Assembly (NCBI GenBank): GCA_934365195.1
Contig: CAKRNA010000002.1
Coordinates: 124,001-188,000 of the forward strand
DNA from: an uncultured Clostridia bacterium
Lineage (GTDB): Bacteria; Bacillota; Clostridia; Christensenellales; CAAEEZ01
Reading direction: 5' to 3'
DNA length: 64,000 nucleotides
Shown: one piece after another, positions 7,306 through 16,214 of the stretch
Numbering within the stretch: the stretch's first letter is position 1
How the letters are laid out: each line of letters begins with the position of its first letter
Translations under genes and position numbers: made by a program
The notes under the pieces: model-generated
What the model was told of the DNA's origin: nothing
What the model saw: the letters and a program-made list of their open reading frames with translations, nothing else
Databases searched by the model: none

Positions 7306-8439
7306 ATGAAAAATATAGTGGTTTGTTACGGCGGTGATTCTACCGAGAGGGATATATCCATAATTACCGCCTTGCAGGTTTTTAACAATATCGACGATAG
7401 GCTTTACAAAGTTATACCCGTTTTTTATAGCGGTGGCGAGTTTTTTACTTCTAAAAACTACAAAAATATAGAATACTACGTGGATTTTAAGCGTAAAACC
7501 CGACAAAAAGTTAGGTTTGAAAACGGCAAATTATTTTACTTTTCACTAAAAAAACCTATTAAAATTGATTGCGTGTTGAACTGTTGCCACGGCGGAAAGG
7601 GTGAAAATGGGGCGTTGCAAGGTTTTTTTGACGTTGCAAATATACCGTATACCTCGGCAGGCGTCCTTCCGTCTAGCATTTGTATGGATAAGGTTCGCTC
7701 CAAAGAATGCTTTAAAATGCTTGGGCTAAACGTGGTGGATTATATTGCGTTTGATGACCTTACAAGTGACGATATGATAATATCAACAGTTGAAAATATG
7801 CTGGGGTATCCTGTGATTGTAAAGCCAAACGACCTAGGTTCAAGCATAGGTATTAGCGTAGCAAAAGACAAAAAATCGCTACGTGACGCACTAATAGTTG
7901 CAAAAGAATTTACTAATAAAATTATCGTTGAAAAGGCGCTAAGGGATTTTGACGAGTACAACTGCGCAGGGCTGCTTACCGATATCGATTTTTTTGTAAG
8001 CGAGGTGGAAAAGCCGAAAGTATCTTGTGATTTTTTGACTTTTGAAAACAAGTACCTAAGCAGTAAAAATACAAATCCTAGTTATCTTGGCGCTCCAAAC
8101 ATGAAAAGCAGCGTAGAAAACTACGAAAAATTAGAAAAAAGCATTAAAAAAGCGACAGAAAAGATAGTGAAAAACCTTGGTATTTACGGGGTTTGTAGGT
8201 GCGATTTTTTGTATTCTGACGGCAAATTGTACGTAAACGAGGTAAACACAATCCCCGGTTCTCTTGCCTACTACTTATTCAAAAAGCAGTTCAATTTTGC
8301 TAGCCTACTTAATATGATGATTGAAAGTGCGATAAGCGTATTTAACAAAAATAAGCGGATAAACACCACGTTTAGAACCGAGGTATTAAAAACCTACCAC
8401 AAAAATTTTAAAAGCGGCTTGATAAAATTACGTAAGTAG
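7306..8439 (+). CDS. ddl: D-alanine--D-alanine ligase
   Basis: An ATP-grasp enzyme of 377 residues that joins two D-alanines for the peptidoglycan stem peptide. Visible family segments are VVCYGGDSTERDISI at the N-terminus, CCHGGKGENGALQGFFD, the ATP-grasp VIVKPNDLGSSIGI, and the C-terminal YVNEVNTIPGSLAYYLF with the Mg-binding Glu/Asn. A strong ribosome binding site (AGGAGGG) precedes the ATG. It follows the MurF-like gene and is presumably cotranscribed with it. Confidence 0.96.
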   Translation: MKNIVVCYGGDSTERDISIITALQVFNNIDDRLYKVIPVFYSGGEFFTSKNYKNIEYYVDFKRKTRQKVRFENGKLFYFSLKKPIKIDCVLNCCHGGKGENGALQGFFDVANIPYTSAGVLPSSICMDKVRSKECFKMLGLNVVDYIAFDDLTSDDMIISTVENMLGYPVIVKPNDLGSSIGISVAKDKKSLRDALIVAKEFTNKIIVEKALRDFDEYNCAGLLTDIDFFVSEVEKPKVSCDFLTFENKYLSSKNTNPSYLGAPNMKSSVENYEKLEKSIKKATEKIVKNLGIYGVCRCDFLYSDGKLYVNEVNTIPGSLAYYLFKKQFNFASLLNMMIESAISVFNKNKRINTTFRTEVLKTYHKNFKSGLIKLRK

Positions 8440-8520
8440 CACAAAATACTTGCGAAAAAACCGTATATCATTTAATATATTATTATAAATAATCTTACTA
8501 CTAATTGTCGAGGTGATTAT

Positions 8521-9726
8521 ATGGATAAAATTAAAATGATTACACCGCTTGTCGAGATGGACGGCGACGAAATGACCAGAATTTTGTGGGACTGGATAAA
8601 GGAAATACTAATAAAGCCTTACGTGGACCTAAAAACCGAGTACTACGATTTAGGGCTTGTAAATAGAGATAAAACCGACGACCAAGTAACCATAGACGCT
8701 AGTAACGCCACCTTAAAATACGGTGTTGCAGTTAAGTGCGCAACGATTACGCCAAACCAACAAAGAGTTGAGGAGTACAACCTAAAAAGCATGTACAAAA
8801 GCCCTAACGGTACGATAAGGGCAATCCTTGACGGTACTGTGTTTAGAGCGCCTGTTATCGTTGATGCGGTTAAGCCGCTTATCCCTACTTGGACAAAACC
8901 GATAATTATCGCAAGGCACGCTTACGGTGATATTTACAAAAATAGCGAAATGAGAGTGGAAAAGGGCAGCGTTGCCGAACTACTTGTAACCGATAAAAAC
9001 GGCAACCAAACCAAAAAACTTATCTATGATTTTGCCGATAGCGACGGAATTATAATGGGTATGCACAACAAGGACGAGAGCATTAAGAGTTTTGCAAGAT
9101 GTTGCTTTAACTACGCCCTTGACCAAAAGTTAGACTTATGGTTTAGTTCTAAGGACACTATTTCTAAGATTTACGACCACAGGTTTAAGGATTTATTTAG
9201 CGAAGTGTTCGAATCGGAGTACAAAGAGAAGTTTGAAAAGGCGGGTATCGAGTACTTCTACACCTTGATTGACGACGCTGTTGCAAGGGTAACGAGAAGT
9301 AACGGAGGCTTTATTTGGGCTTGCAAAAACTACGACGGCGACGTTATGAGCGATATGGTAGCCACGGCTTTTGGTTCGCTTGCTATGATGACTTCGGTGC
9401 TTGTTTCTCCGTCCGGGGCTTACGAATATGAGGCTGCTCACGGCACGGTTACTCGCCACTACTACAAGCATTTAAAGGGCGAGGAGACCTCTACAAACTC
9501 CGTTGCGACCATCTTTGCTTGGACGGGAGCGCTTAGAAAAAGAGGCGAACTTGACAATATTAGCGAACTTGTAGAGTTTAGCAATAGGCTAGAAAAGGCT
9601 TGCCTTGACACCATTGAAAGCGGCGAAATTACTAAGGATTTAGTGCCTCTATTTAGTAAAGATGGCGTTAAAGTTCAGGTTAAAAACAGCCGTGAATTCT
9701 TAGAGGCAATAGCAACAAGACTGTAA
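8521..9726 (+). CDS. icd: NADP-dependent isocitrate dehydrogenase, eukaryote-like (type II) subfamily
   Basis: The protein oxidises isocitrate to 2-oxoglutarate, supplying glutamate precursors and NADPH. The start VEMDGDEMTRILWDWIKE and the segments KCATITPNQQRVEEY and KSPNGTIRAILDGTVFR match the homodimeric subfamily found in mitochondria and some bacteria rather than the E. coli-type enzyme. The length of 401 residues fits. It stands alone, with its own ribosome binding site (gaggtg, 8510-8515) and a terminator after the stop. Confidence 0.95.
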   Translation: MDKIKMITPLVEMDGDEMTRILWDWIKEILIKPYVDLKTEYYDLGLVNRDKTDDQVTIDASNATLKYGVAVKCATITPNQQRVEEYNLKSMYKSPNGTIRAILDGTVFRAPVIVDAVKPLIPTWTKPIIIARHAYGDIYKNSEMRVEKGSVAELLVTDKNGNQTKKLIYDFADSDGIIMGMHNKDESIKSFARCCFNYALDQKLDLWFSSKDTISKIYDHRFKDLFSEVFESEYKEKFEKAGIEYFYTLIDDAVARVTRSNGGFIWACKNYDGDVMSDMVATAFGSLAMMTSVLVSPSGAYEYEAAHGTVTRHYYKHLKGEETSTNSVATIFAWTGALRKRGELDNISELVEFSNRLEKACLDTIESGEITKDLVPLFSKDGVKVQVKNSREFLEAIATRL

Positions 9727-9737
9727 AATAATTTATA

Positions 9738-9765
9738 AAATAGGCGTAAAAGCCTATTTTTATTT
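9738..9765 (+). terminator. Rho-independent terminator after icd
   Basis: Stem AAATAGGC (9738-9745) pairs with GCCTATTT (9752-9759) and is followed by a T-rich stretch. Confidence 0.85.
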
Positions 9766-9773
9766 TGAGGATT

Positions 9774-11366
9774 ATGTATAACAAAGTTACGCTTGTTTGT
9801 TTAAACAGCAAGTATATCCATCAGTCGCTTGGGATATATTACCTAAAAGCCTACGCAAGACGGGATATCACGATTTACGAAAGCAATATCAACGTGGACG
9901 TGGATAAAATTGCTAATGATATACTAAAAACAGAGCCCGACCTTATCGGGTTTTCTTGCTATATTTTTAATATCGAAAAAACGCTGGAAGTAGTTAAAAA
10001 GATAAAAGAAAAGTCGAAAGTAAAGATATTTTTCGGTGGGCCTGAGGCTAGTTTTGAGTACGATTACCTATTTGATTACTGCGACCAAATCATAGTAGGG
10101 GCAGGAGAAAGCGGATTTATTAGCCTGCTTAACGGAAATAATAACAAGGTGATTTTTGGCAAAAGAATAGATAATCCTTTAGAATTTTCGCCGTACACTG
10201 ACGAATTTTTTGAAAACGCTAAGGGTAAAATTGCCTACTTCGAGGCATCTAGGGGTTGCCCGTTTGACTGCTCCTATTGTATGAGTTCAAACGACAAACT
10301 GCAACTTTTCGATATAAACCTTGTTAAAAAAGAACTGTTAAAATTTAAGGGTAAAGGCATAAAAATTTTGAAGTTCGTGGATAGGACTTTTAATGCTAAG
10401 GCGGAGTTTTCAAACGAGATTTTGCAATTTTTGATTGATAACTTTACAGATAGCGATATGACTTTTCACTTCGAGGTTGCGCCCGATATATTTAAGGAAA
10501 GCACGCTTGAAATAATAAAGTCCGCAAGGCTAGGTTTGTTTCAGTTCGAGGCGGGCATTCAAACCTTTAACGACGAAGTTTTATTTAATATTCACCGAAA
10601 ATCCAACGTAAAAAAGGCGGTGGAGAATATCAAAAAACTGCTTAGTTTTGAAAATTGCCACGTGCATAGCGACCTAATTATCGGGCTTACGGGTGAGGAC
10701 GAAAATTCGCTGCGTAACTCGTTTAATACGCTGTACAGACTATGGACAAACCAAATGCAAGTGGGAATTTTGAAGGTTTTAAAGGGTAGTAGACTGAAAA
10801 AAGAGCAAATCGGGTACGTCTTTTCTTCTCTTCCTCCTTATGAAATCGTATCCACGCCAACAATGAGCGAAGAAGTGATTGAAAGAGGCAAAAAAATCGC
10901 TTACCTAATTGATAAATATTACAATACAAACCGCTTCCACTTTACGCTTAGGTATCTTGAGAAAAAGTACGAGCCGTGGCAGACATTTAATTATTTGGCA
11001 AACGTGGTCTATTACAAGGCAGGCGTATTCGAACTTTACGAAAAACTTTATAATTATATGCTTGAAACGGGCGAGGACGATACGCTAACCAACGAACTTT
11101 TAAAGTTTGACTACCTAATTAGTAATAAAAGCAAAAACTTGCCGCCGATTATCAAAAGAGAGTACAGTAAAGAGTTTAAGAAAATTGCAAAAACCAGCCA
11201 AAAAGACGGGGAATTTTGCTACTATTTTAGCATAAATCCTATAACTTTTGAAAAGGGCGAATTTGTGGTGTATTTTGACTATAATCAGCAAAATTATATT
11301 ACAGAACTATATAATTATAGAATACTTGACTACAAAATTTTAAAGGAAAAGTATTTTAAAAACTAA
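9774..11366 (+). CDS. B12-binding-domain radical SAM protein (DUF4080-type C-terminus)
   Basis: Residues 1-130 form a cobalamin-binding-like domain (VCLNSKYIHQSLGIYYLKAY at the start, FGGPEA further on). The radical SAM core follows with the cluster motif CPFDCSYC (CxxxCxxC), and a C-terminal domain of about 180 residues resembles DUF4080. The reaction is unknown. A TTG at 9765 is an upstream start candidate, but the family-like N-terminus begins at the ATG at 9774. GAGG at 9767-9770 is rather close to it. The gene lies between two terminators and is probably monocistronic. Confidence 0.85.
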   Translation: MYNKVTLVCLNSKYIHQSLGIYYLKAYARRDITIYESNINVDVDKIANDILKTEPDLIGFSCYIFNIEKTLEVVKKIKEKSKVKIFFGGPEASFEYDYLFDYCDQIIVGAGESGFISLLNGNNNKVIFGKRIDNPLEFSPYTDEFFENAKGKIAYFEASRGCPFDCSYCMSSNDKLQLFDINLVKKELLKFKGKGIKILKFVDRTFNAKAEFSNEILQFLIDNFTDSDMTFHFEVAPDIFKESTLEIIKSARLGLFQFEAGIQTFNDEVLFNIHRKSNVKKAVENIKKLLSFENCHVHSDLIIGLTGEDENSLRNSFNTLYRLWTNQMQVGILKVLKGSRLKKEQIGYVFSSLPPYEIVSTPTMSEEVIERGKKIAYLIDKYYNTNRFHFTLRYLEKKYEPWQTFNYLANVVYYKAGVFELYEKLYNYMLETGEDDTLTNELLKFDYLISNKSKNLPPIIKREYSKEFKKIAKTSQKDGEFCYYFSINPITFEKGEFVVYFDYNQQNYITELYNYRILDYKILKEKYFKN

Positions 11367-11383
11367 CAAAACGACGTTTTTTA

Positions 11384-11410
11384 TGCTTGCTACTACGCAG
11401 GCATTTTTTT
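11384..11410 (+). terminator. Rho-independent terminator after the radical SAM gene
   Basis: TGCTTGC (11384-11390) pairs with GCAGGCA (11397-11403) with one G-U pair, then seven T residues. Confidence 0.85.
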
Positions 11411-11638
11411 ATATCCTAAAATTTATTTATCAAATATTTTAGCCTATTTTATTCGATAATTTTTAACGTAATCGGTATTAAATTTCTTTTTAAAAATGAT
11501 TTTTAAGTTATATTTAGGTTTTTTTCAGCATTTATTTATTTTGGAAGTCGCAATCAGCAAATATAGATTAAAATCGCACTATTTCGACAATAGTCTACGT
11601 TTTTTTGCGACAAAATTTAATTATTATTAGAGGTGCAG

Positions 11639-12412
11639 ATGTTTTTCGTCTTAAAAAGAAAAAATATTTTGTATTTAGTCACTTTACTTGTTTTGTTCGT
11701 TGTGCTTTCAGTTGTAGTTAGTCAAAACCAAGTGGCTACCGTTTATTTTGGCAAAAGCATAAGAAAAACGCCTATTTACAGGGTGCAAACCGAGGAAAAA
11801 AAGGTGGCGCTTACCTTCGATGCGGCGTGGGGCGGAGATAAAACGCAGGGTATTTTGGATATTTTAAAGGAAAACGACGTGTCGGCTACCTTCTTTTTGG
11901 TGGGATTTTGGGTGGATAAATATCCCGAATTAGTTAGGAAAATATACGACCAAAAACTTGATATAGGAAACCACAGCAAAAACCACTTAAATATGCCAAA
12001 ACTCAGCGTTAGCCAAATGGACGAAGAGTTTAGTTACGTAAACGATGGGGTAAAAAAGATAACGGGAGAAAGCCCAAAATTTTTCCGTGCACCCTTTGGC
12101 GACTACTCAAACTCGGTGATTGACGAGGCGTCAGCGCACGGATTAACTTCTATTCAATGGGACGTGGACTCTTTGGACTGGAAAGGAATATCGAGTAGAG
12201 AAATTACGAATAGAGTGCTAAAAAAGGTGCAAAACGGCTCTATTATTCTGTTTCACAACAACTCCGACCATGTGCTTGACGCACTTCCTATCGTAATTTT
12301 GGAACTAAAAAATAGAGGATATAAAATGGTCAAACTAAGCGACCTAATTCTAACCGGTGATTACGTTATAGATAATAACGGAGTACAAATACAAGAAACT
12401 AAGGGAAACTAA
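11639..12412 (+). CDS. pdaB: PdaB-type polysaccharide deacetylase
   Basis: A signal anchor (residues 9-27) is followed by a NodB domain. The first motif is TFDAAWGGD, the form typical of the sporulation protein PdaB rather than the usual TFDDG. Metal-binding His residues are seen in GNHSKNH, and RAPFGDYS and LFHNNSDH complete the NodB motif set. PdaB acts on spore cortex peptidoglycan in Bacillus, and other sporulation genes lie in this window. A GTG at 11633 is an alternative start, but it lies in the ribosome binding site (agaggtg) of the ATG at 11639, which is chosen. Confidence 0.9.
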   Translation: MFFVLKRKNILYLVTLLVLFVVLSVVVSQNQVATVYFGKSIRKTPIYRVQTEEKKVALTFDAAWGGDKTQGILDILKENDVSATFFLVGFWVDKYPELVRKIYDQKLDIGNHSKNHLNMPKLSVSQMDEEFSYVNDGVKKITGESPKFFRAPFGDYSNSVIDEASAHGLTSIQWDVDSLDWKGISSREITNRVLKKVQNGSIILFHNNSDHVLDALPIVILELKNRGYKMVKLSDLILTGDYVIDNNGVQIQETKGN

Positions 12413-12424
12413 TGGAGGATTTTT

Positions 12425-13051
12425 ATGGATTACGAGCAAATGAGCAACAATAAGGTACAACTTAGCGGAATAGTAGTGAAAGAGCCTACTTTTTCTCACG
12501 AAATACTTGGCGAAAATTTTTACGAAAGCGAACTGCTGGTTAAAAGGCTGTCTAATAGCGAGGATATTATCCCGTTTACGATATCCGATAGGCTTATAGG
12601 CGAGCACAACGTAACAAAAGGCGCAAAACTGAATATTTTAGGTCAGTTTAGAAGTTATAACAAGCAAGAGGGCGACCGCAACAGGCTGATGCTGATGGTA
12701 TTTGTAAGAGAGATAACAGAGGTGGAGGAAGAGGACGTAAACGTAATAGAACTTACGGGATATATCTGCAAAGAACCGATTTATAGAGTGACGCCTTTTA
12801 AAAGAGAGATTTGCGACTTGCTACTTGCCGTAAACAGACAGTACAATAAATCCGACTACATACCGTGCATTGCTTGGGGTAGAAACGCAAGATACGTAAA
12901 CAACTTCGAGGTGGGCGATAAAATAAATCTACTTGGCAGAATACAAAGCAGAACTTATCAAAAGGTGATAGGCGAAACCACCGTTGAAAAGGTGGCGTAC
13001 GAGGTTTCGGTAAGTAGGATATCGATTATAGAAAACGAAGGGCTAGATTAA
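12425..13051 (+). CDS. Single-stranded-DNA-binding-like protein with two OB folds
   Basis: The 208-residue protein has two successive SSB/PriB-like OB-fold halves. The first (about residues 8-95) begins NKVQLSGIVVKEPTF. The second (about 100-205) begins VIELTGYICKEPIYR and contains LAVNRQYNKSDYIPCIAWG, a characteristic SSB strand pair. It lacks the acidic C-terminal tip used by replicative SSB to recruit partners. It may be a secondary SSB; the exact role is unknown. It follows pdaB by 12 nt. Confidence 0.8.
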   Translation: MDYEQMSNNKVQLSGIVVKEPTFSHEILGENFYESELLVKRLSNSEDIIPFTISDRLIGEHNVTKGAKLNILGQFRSYNKQEGDRNRLMLMVFVREITEVEEEDVNVIELTGYICKEPIYRVTPFKREICDLLLAVNRQYNKSDYIPCIAWGRNARYVNNFEVGDKINLLGRIQSRTYQKVIGETTVEKVAYEVSVSRISIIENEGLD

Positions 13052-13068
13052 AGCCCTTTTATTTTTTT
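13038..13068 (+). terminator. Rho-independent terminator overlapping the stop of the SSB-like gene
   Basis: AAGGGCT (13038-13044) pairs with AGCCCTT (13052-13058), followed by a T-rich tail. The stop codon lies in the loop. Confidence 0.85.
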
Positions 13069-13377
13069 GGTTTAGCCTTTATCGAATTAGTTTAGTTTGA
13101 TTGGTTTTTTAGTTTGTTTTTGATTTTTTTGTTTTGTAGAGTAATATTTTGAAATATAAATTCAATTAGCCTTTTTTAAGTTAAAAGGGTAATTTTAAGC
13201 AATTTTAAAAATTTTATTATATAATTTTGCGTTTTATATAACTATTTGGCATAAAATTATTTTGATTTTTGCCAAAATTATAATAAAAAGGCGGATAAAA
13301 TACAATAGGTAAAAAAATCGGCAAAGCAATTTACAATTATAATACTTAGTGATATACTAAATATATAGTGGTGTAAT
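13069..13377. other. AT-rich spacer, possible promoter at its end
   Basis: No coding frame or RNA gene is visible here. The tract is T-rich on the plus strand. Near its right end TTACAA (13331-13336) and TATACT (13353-13358), 16 nt apart, could form the promoter of the ylmE operon. Confidence 0.4.
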
Positions 13378-14073
13378 ATGGACTTAATACAGAATAACGT
13401 AAAACAAATAAGAGAAAATATCGTCAACGTGTGCAAATCTATAAACCGAAACCCCGACGAGATTACTATTATTGCTGCCAGCAAAACGAGGGACGTGGAC
13501 ACGATAAATAATCTTGTCAAAAATACCGAGATAAAGATTTGTGGCGAAAACAGAGTGCAAGAGTTTAACGAAAAGCACGAATTTTGCCCTGATGTTGACT
13601 GGCAATTTATAGGCAGGCTTCAAACAAACAAGGTAAAGTACTTAATCGGAAAGGTTAGCCTAATTCATTCGGTGGATAGAAAGGAACTTGCCGAAAAAAT
13701 CAACGAACTTAGCAAGAAAAAGGGCGTCGTTACTAACGTTTTAATCGAAGTTAATATGGGCGGCGAACTATCTAAAGGCGGGCTTGACGAGGCTGACGTC
13801 GAGGGCTTTATCAAAAGCCTAAGCGACAAAAAATACATAAAGATTTTGGGTATTATGAGCGTATTACCAAACGACGAGGAAAGCGTGATTGCACCTATGT
13901 ATGACAGGCTTAACGATTTGTTTATTCGTCTTAAAGACTTAAAACAAGACAACTTTGAGGCAAAATACTTGTCGTCAGGTATGAGCAACGATTACTTGAT
14001 TGCAATTAAGCACGGTTCTAATATGGTTAGGATCGGCACCGGTATTTTTGGTCCACGCAATTACAATATTTAG
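13378..14073 (+). CDS. ylmE: YggS/YlmE-family pyridoxal phosphate homeostasis protein
   Basis: A 231-residue PLP-binding TIM-barrel protein with the cofactor lysine in IIAASKTRD (about residues 32-40), then GENRVQEF, WQFIGRLQTNK and the C-terminal SSGMSNDYLIAI with HGSNMVRIGTGIFG. The family keeps vitamin B6 and amino acid pools balanced and has no known catalytic activity. It stands just before sepF, as in the ylmE-sepF cell division region of Firmicutes. Confidence 0.94.
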   Translation: MDLIQNNVKQIRENIVNVCKSINRNPDEITIIAASKTRDVDTINNLVKNTEIKICGENRVQEFNEKHEFCPDVDWQFIGRLQTNKVKYLIGKVSLIHSVDRKELAEKINELSKKKGVVTNVLIEVNMGGELSKGGLDEADVEGFIKSLSDKKYIKILGIMSVLPNDEESVIAPMYDRLNDLFIRLKDLKQDNFEAKYLSSGMSNDYLIAIKHGSNMVRIGTGIFGPRNYNI

Positions 14074-14082
14074 GAGGAAAAT

Positions 14083-14736
14083 ATGTCCGATTGGCAAAGA
14101 GATTACGACAATAGACACGACAGAGCGTATTATAGAGGCGACAATAATTTCGACCGTGATTATGCCGATTCTTTTGGCGATGACTTTAATAACGAGGCTT
14201 ACGAGTACAGAAGGGCAAACGATAGAAGTTACGACTACGACCAAAGAGGCTACGATAGGGATAGAGGATACGAAAGGGGAAGAGGTTACGACAGAGGTTA
14301 CGATAGATCGGTTGAAACCGAATATAACCCAAGGTTTGAAAAAAGAGAATTAGGCAGAGATAAGATTTTTGACAAAAAATTTAAAAACCTATTTCAAAAA
14401 AAGGAAAGGCAAGAGTATCAAGATCCCGTTAAGGAGGCTTTTGGCGAGCCAACTACCGCAAGTAATATGATAATTTATTCGCCTAGAACTTATAAGGACG
14501 TTAAAACCCTTATTGATTACCTAAGGAATAAAGAGCCGATTATTGTTGATTTGGTAGAGATAAAGCACGATAAAGGTCAACGTATTTTGGACTTTTTGTC
14601 GGGCGCAATTTACGCATTAAACGGTAGTATGCACAAAATCAGCGGTTCTATTTATTTACTTACCCCTTACGGCGTGAACATTATGGTTCCTTCAGAACTT
14701 GAAGAAAGAATCAAAAAGGATAATAATGACAGATAA
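14083..14736 (+). CDS. sepF: Cell division protein SepF with a repeat-rich N-terminal region
   Basis: The C-terminal 95 residues are a SepF domain (YSPRTYKDVKTLIDYLRNKE, then IYLLTPYGVNIMVP). SepF bundles FtsZ filaments and ties the Z ring to the membrane. The first 90 or so residues are low complexity, made of Arg/Asp/Tyr/Gly units such as RGYDRDRGYERG. The domain is thus normal, but the linker is unusually rich in RDY repeats. A strong AGGAGG precedes the ATG. It follows ylmE by 9 nt and overlaps lspA by 11 nt. Confidence 0.9.
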   Translation: MSDWQRDYDNRHDRAYYRGDNNFDRDYADSFGDDFNNEAYEYRRANDRSYDYDQRGYDRDRGYERGRGYDRGYDRSVETEYNPRFEKRELGRDKIFDKKFKNLFQKKERQEYQDPVKEAFGEPTTASNMIIYSPRTYKDVKTLIDYLRNKEPIIVDLVEIKHDKGQRILDFLSGAIYALNGSMHKISGSIYLLTPYGVNIMVPSELEERIKKDNNDR

Positions 14737-15259
14737 ATTCAAAGTAAAGTATAGCGAATATAAACAAAAATTTAACTTAAAGTGCTTTCTACTAGAAGCA
14801 CTTTTACTTATTGTCATTTTAACGCTAGACCTAGTGACGAAGCACTATATGGCAAAGTTTTTAATAGGTAAATCATCGTATCCGTTCATAAACGGCTTTA
14901 TGGATTTTGTATTTGTCAAAAATTACGGAGCATCGTTTGGAATACTTAACGGCAAAACCGTACTTCTTACCGTAGTCGTGATTGTTTCCTTGATTTTGCT
15001 CGTTGCTTTGTGGGTTTATCTAAGGGAGCAAAACGCTGCAATCAGGCTGTCTTTGGTGTTTTTAATAGCAGGTGGTATCGGTAATCTTGTGGATAGGATA
15101 GCATTTGGCTACGTTAGGGACTTTTTGCACTTCACGTTCTTTGACTTCCCTGTGTTTAACGTGGCGGATAGTTTTGTAGTGATAGGTTCGTTTATGCTGG
15201 CGATTGCCTTAATCGTATCCATAATAATAGAGGCAAAAAATAAAGGGAAAAATGAATAA
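14726..15259 (+). CDS. lspA: Lipoprotein signal peptidase LspA
   Basis: This is an aspartic membrane protease that removes signal peptides of prolipoproteins. Four membrane helices are visible in 177 residues. Motifs are DLVTKHYM, NYGASFGIL, GGIGNLVDR with the first catalytic Asp, and FNVADSF with the second. An in-frame ATG at 14699 would add nine residues inside sepF. The ATG at 14726, preceded by AAGGA, is the better start. It overlaps rluD by 8 nt, the common lspA-rluD pair. Confidence 0.93.
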   Translation: MTDKFKVKYSEYKQKFNLKCFLLEALLLIVILTLDLVTKHYMAKFLIGKSSYPFINGFMDFVFVKNYGASFGILNGKTVLLTVVVIVSLILLVALWVYLREQNAAIRLSLVFLIAGGIGNLVDRIAFGYVRDFLHFTFFDFPVFNVADSFVVIGSFMLAIALIVSIIIEAKNKGKNE

Positions 15260-16154
15260 TTTTGTTGTAACCGAGGCGGATAAAGGTAAGAGGTTAGACG
15301 TCTTTTTGCAGGAAAAATTGAATATAACAAGGTCGCACGTTAAAAATATGGCGGATAAGTCGCTTATTTTGTACAAGGGCGAGCCTATTGATAGAGTGGG
15401 CTACAAAGTAAGGGCTCTTGACGAGTTTACCGTCCTTGACGAAACCGTTGAAAAACTAAATTTAGAGCCGCAAAACGTGGAGTTTGAAATTGTGTACGAG
15501 GACGATGACTTAGCGGTTATCAACAAACCGCAGGGGCTTGTGGTTCACCCTTGCGAAACCACAAAAAGCGGCACGCTTGTAAACGGACTACTACTAAAAC
15601 TTAGTAACCTAAGCAGCATAAACGGAGTGGAAAGGCCGGGTATCGTACACAGATTAGATAAGGATACGTCGGGGCTACTCGTAGTTGCCAAAAACGATTT
15701 TGCTCACGTTGAACTACAAAAGCAAATATCTTCAAAAACCGCTAAAAGAAAGTACAAGGCGATTGTGGACGGCAATATTAAAGAGGACGAGGGCGAAATA
15801 AACCGGCCGATTGCAAGGAGCAAGACTAACCGCAAAATTATGGCTGTGGACGAAAGCGGCAGGAGTGCCGTGACTAGATTTAAGGTGTTTGAAAGGTTTG
15901 GAAAATACACGTTTATGGAGTTTGACCTACTAACCGGCAGAACTCATCAAATAAGAGCGCACGCAAAATATTTGCATCATTCTATAATTGGCGATACGCT
16001 GTACGGCGGAAGTAACGAATTTAATCTAAACGGTCAACTTCTTCACGCTTTCGAACTTTCTTTTAATCACCCAAGGACAAGCGAAAGGCTGACGTTTAGG
16101 GCGGATTTACCCGATTATTTTGTTAGGGTACTGAAAAGGCTGGAAAATAAATAG
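15252..16154 (+). CDS. rluD: RluD-family ribosomal large subunit pseudouridine synthase
   Basis: An N-terminal S4 RNA-binding domain (residues 10-60, RLDVFLQEKLNITRSHVKNM) precedes the RluA-type catalytic domain. The catalytic Asp lies in VHRLDKDTSGLLVVAK, and LLTGRTHQIRAHAKYLHH follows. It converts specific uridines in 23S rRNA (or tRNA) to pseudouridine; which uridines cannot be decided from sequence. It overlaps lspA by 8 nt. Confidence 0.9.
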   Translation: MNNFVVTEADKGKRLDVFLQEKLNITRSHVKNMADKSLILYKGEPIDRVGYKVRALDEFTVLDETVEKLNLEPQNVEFEIVYEDDDLAVINKPQGLVVHPCETTKSGTLVNGLLLKLSNLSSINGVERPGIVHRLDKDTSGLLVVAKNDFAHVELQKQISSKTAKRKYKAIVDGNIKEDEGEINRPIARSKTNRKIMAVDESGRSAVTRFKVFERFGKYTFMEFDLLTGRTHQIRAHAKYLHHSIIGDTLYGGSNEFNLNGQLLHAFELSFNHPRTSERLTFRADLPDYFVRVLKRLENK

Positions 16155-16214
16155 CGTAACGCTTTACAATTTTGCGTGGTTTTGATAGAATAAAGATAAT
16201 ATATGGAGGGTTGT

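Noticed and set aside
14000..14353. Plus-strand ORF of 117 codons in another frame
   Set aside because: Overlaps the end of ylmE and the repetitive start of sepF, both well supported; the Ile/Thr-rich product comes from reading the RDY repeats out of frame.
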